From Pedobacter alluvionis (GTDB lineage Bacteria > Bacteroidota > Bacteroidia > Sphingobacteriales > Sphingobacteriaceae): a DNA stretch of 64,000 bases. The position numbers and the translations under genes are program-made. Of the stretch, positions 62,286 through 64,000 are shown one piece after another. The notes below the pieces were generated by a model, which saw only the letters and a program-made list of their open reading frames with translations, was not told the origin of the DNA and ran no database searches. The first letter of the stretch is position 1. Every line of letters begins with the position of its first letter. The DNA lies in NCBI RefSeq assembly GCF_003664035.1, contig NZ_RCCK01000010.1:1302001-1366000 (forward strand). The letters are read 5' to 3'.

Positions 62286-64000
62286 TTACTTTTTAGACTC
62301 AAAACCATACAAACCATTTTGGTAGAGGTATGATGCCATCTGGTAATTGGATATAGCCTCATTAATCAATTTCTGATCTGCTGGTATGGCTACAGCATTT
62401 CCATTAATAAAATCGGGTTTGTAAGTAGCCGCTTTTTTATTCGGATCGAGAATAACCAGTCTATTGTTTTTAATGTAACCTAAACTTTGGTAAGTGCTTA
62501 TAAATGCCCTTTCTTCGCTATCTTTCATTCTAAATACATCCTGGCCAAAAAACTTACTGTCGTAGCTGAAATTCAGGTAGCCCAAAATGGTTGGGCCGAT
62601 ATCAATCTGTGCGGTAAGTTTTCCGAATTTGCCTGGTGCAATGTGCCCAGGGCTGTAAAAAATCATGGGAATATGATATTTATCTACCGGTAGTTGTACT
62701 TTACCAGCACTAGAAGCACAGTGATCAGCTACAATAACAAACAAGGTGTTCGCAAACCAGGGTTTTTGTTTTGCTTCGCGAATAAACTTACCGATAGCGT
62801 AATCAGTATATTTAACTGCCCCCTCTCTGCCCGTGTGCGATGGAATATCAATCCTTCCTTCAGGATAAGTATAAGGGCGGTGGTTAGAAACCGTCATAAT
62901 CTGTGCGAAAAAAGGTTTCTTATTTTGATAATCCTTATCCAGCTCGCGTAACGATAGCGTAAATAAATCTTCATCGGCAACTCCCCAAATATTCGAATAA
63001 TGGATTTCTGAATCCTGAAGTGAACTTCTGTCCGTTACCTGATAACCATTATTAGAAAAAAACTCGTTCATATTATCGAAATACCCATAACCACCATAAA
63101 TAAACCTGCTGTTGTAGCCTTTAGAACGAAATATGCTGCCTAAGGTGAACAGGTTTTTATTATCCGGGCGTTTAACAATCGACTGCCCTGGAGTAGGTGG
63201 GATGCAAAGAGAAAGTGCTTCCAGACCACGTACAGTACGTGTTCCCGAAGCATATAAATTATTGAATAACAAACCATCTTTTGCTAACGAATCTAGCTGT
63301 GGCGTAATGTGTTGCGTATTGCCAAATGCACTCAAAAACTCAGCACTTAAACTTTCTACACTGATTAGTACCACATTCATTTTGTTTTCAGTACCGGTGT
63401 TGCCGATTGTTCTGGATGTATTTTTAAATGCTCCGTTTTTGGAAGTAGAATCTTGTTGCAGTAAATGACTTAGAATAGCTGCTGCATTGTTAATCGGTAG
63501 TGTTTTATAGAAAGTATTATAATCCAGTTGATTGTTCCAGAAAGCAAATCCAAAATCGTACATACCATTACCCGAAAGCTCATTTACATATTGATTTTTG
63601 CTGTAATACTTCCATTTGTGGCTTACCCCAAAATAAGTAAGCACAGGAAGGCACAAAAGAATCAGGGCAATTATGCTACGTTTGCCGAAACTGGTTTTAT
63701 GGGTTGTAGAGGAGGTGATGAATTTTCTTAAGCAATAAACAATTAGCAATGTAGCAATAAACAGGCCTGCCATAATGCTGTTAATGGGGTAAGATTGGCG
63801 GATATTTCCAATAACTTCTGTTGTATACACCAGGTAATCGACCGCTATAAAATTATAACGGACCGAAAATTCTTCCCAGAAAAACCATTCTGAAATGCCA
63901 TTGAAAATAAGGGTGAAAACAACAAAGAAAAAATAAATGAACAATATTACCTTGTTGAATTTACTGGCATACCATTTAGAAGGAACGAGCCATAGGTAAA
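62286..64000 (-). CDS. LTA-synthase-like membrane sulfatase (5' end cut by window)
   Basis: The frame is open to the window edge (about 571 codons visible), so the start is outside. N-terminal membrane helices (VILFIYFFFVVFTLIFNG and others) are followed by a sulfatase-fold domain: VVLISVESLSAEFLSAFGNT with the metal site, nucleophile Thr in ASGTRTVRGLEAL, VSNHRPYTYPEGR and VIVADHCASSAG. The family transfers phosphoglycerol or phosphoethanolamine onto surface polymers. In a Gram-negative the substrate is unknown. Confidence 0.9.
   Translation of the reverse strand, partial: YLWLVPSKWYASKFNKVILFIYFFFVVFTLIFNGISEWFFWEEFSVRYNFIAVDYLVYTTEVIGNIRQSYPINSIMAGLFIATLLIVYCLRKFITSSTTHKTSFGKRSIIALILLCLPVLTYFGVSHKWKYYSKNQYVNELSGNGMYDFGFAFWNNQLDYNTFYKTLPINNAAAILSHLLQQDSTSKNGAFKNTSRTIGNTGTENKMNVVLISVESLSAEFLSAFGNTQHITPQLDSLAKDGLLFNNLYASGTRTVRGLEALSLCIPPTPGQSIVKRPDNKNLFTLGSIFRSKGYNSRFIYGGYGYFDNMNEFFSNNGYQVTDRSSLQDSEIHYSNIWGVADEDLFTLSLRELDKDYQNKKPFFAQIMTVSNHRPYTYPEGRIDIPSHTGREGAVKYTDYAIGKFIREAKQKPWFANTLFVIVADHCASSAGKVQLPVDKYHIPMIFYSPGHIAPGKFGKLTAQIDIGPTILGYLNFSYDSKFFGQDVFRMKDSEERAFISTYQSLGYIKNNRLVILDPNKKAATYKPDFINGNAVAIPADQKLINEAISNYQMASYLYQNGLYGFESKK

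Noticed and set aside
1..64000. CRISPR array or prophage
   Set aside because: No regularly spaced direct repeats, no cas genes, and no capsid, terminase or tail genes were seen.

Overview
The window looks like chromosome of a Bacteroidota bacterium of the Sphingobacteriaceae type, most likely Pedobacter or a close relative. Supporting signs are a type III glutamine synthetase, SusC/SusD outer-membrane pairs, LytS/LytTR two-component pairs, an ABC permease fused to an M1 peptidase, a Bacteroidota promoter (TTTG, 19 bp, TAnnTTTG) in front of tRNA-His, few Shine-Dalgarno sequences, and many dispersed intergenic hairpins. The genus is inferred; no 16S gene is present.

Layout. 1-13.4 kb is housekeeping: glnN (cut by the window start), a TonB-like protein, purL, a YaeR-like VOC protein, trmN6, a serine hydrolase, a YfcE-like phosphoesterase, fbp and rnhA. 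A tRNA-His gene at 13.5 kb opens a decayed accessory region to about 21.7 kb. It holds a receiver-domain fragment, four very AT-rich orphan genes, a SusD C-terminal fragment, a frameshifted TlpA-type gene, a class II Fic gene between two direct repeats, tRNA 3'-end fragments and a transposase remnant. 21.8-37.3 kb is regulatory and transport: a WYL regulator operon, two paralogous LytS/LytTR pairs, the ABC/M1 fusion system, an AraC regulator with an SDR enzyme, a PD40 lipoprotein and an S41 protease. 37.6-44.2 kb encodes a second serine hydrolase, an M57-type metalloprotease, a PL1 pectate lyase and a glycosyltransferase.

44.3-55.5 kb is the most coherent system: a probable organophosphonate utilisation locus. 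It has a TIGR03364/HpnW-type FAD oxidoreductase, a DUF5690 transporter, a phosphonatase-like HAD enzyme, an XRE-cupin regulator, a PhnZ-type HD oxygenase with the full ligand set, a SusC/SusD pair and an AlkP-superfamily hydrolase. Identical palindromes and start-codon hairpins lie in front of the HAD operon and susC, and a related motif lies in front of the PhnZ gene, so one regulator probably controls all of them.

56.0-60.1 kb is a sulfur module: Crp/Fnr regulator, TauE exporter, CstB-like persulfide dioxygenase-sulfurtransferase and two YeeE/YedE half-transporters, with a GTAAC direct repeat before two of the genes. The window ends with a relic of a serine hydrolase gene, a GH30_8 glucuronoxylanase and an LTA-synthase-like sulfatase cut by the window end. 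The xylanase and pectate lyase fit life on plant material.

The most unusual non-coding signal is a family of dispersed elements (3.2, 8.7 and 54.1 kb). In each, a 10-bp hairpin has a different four-base loop, and the complement of that loop lies 5-6 bases after the stem, so loop and complement co-vary.
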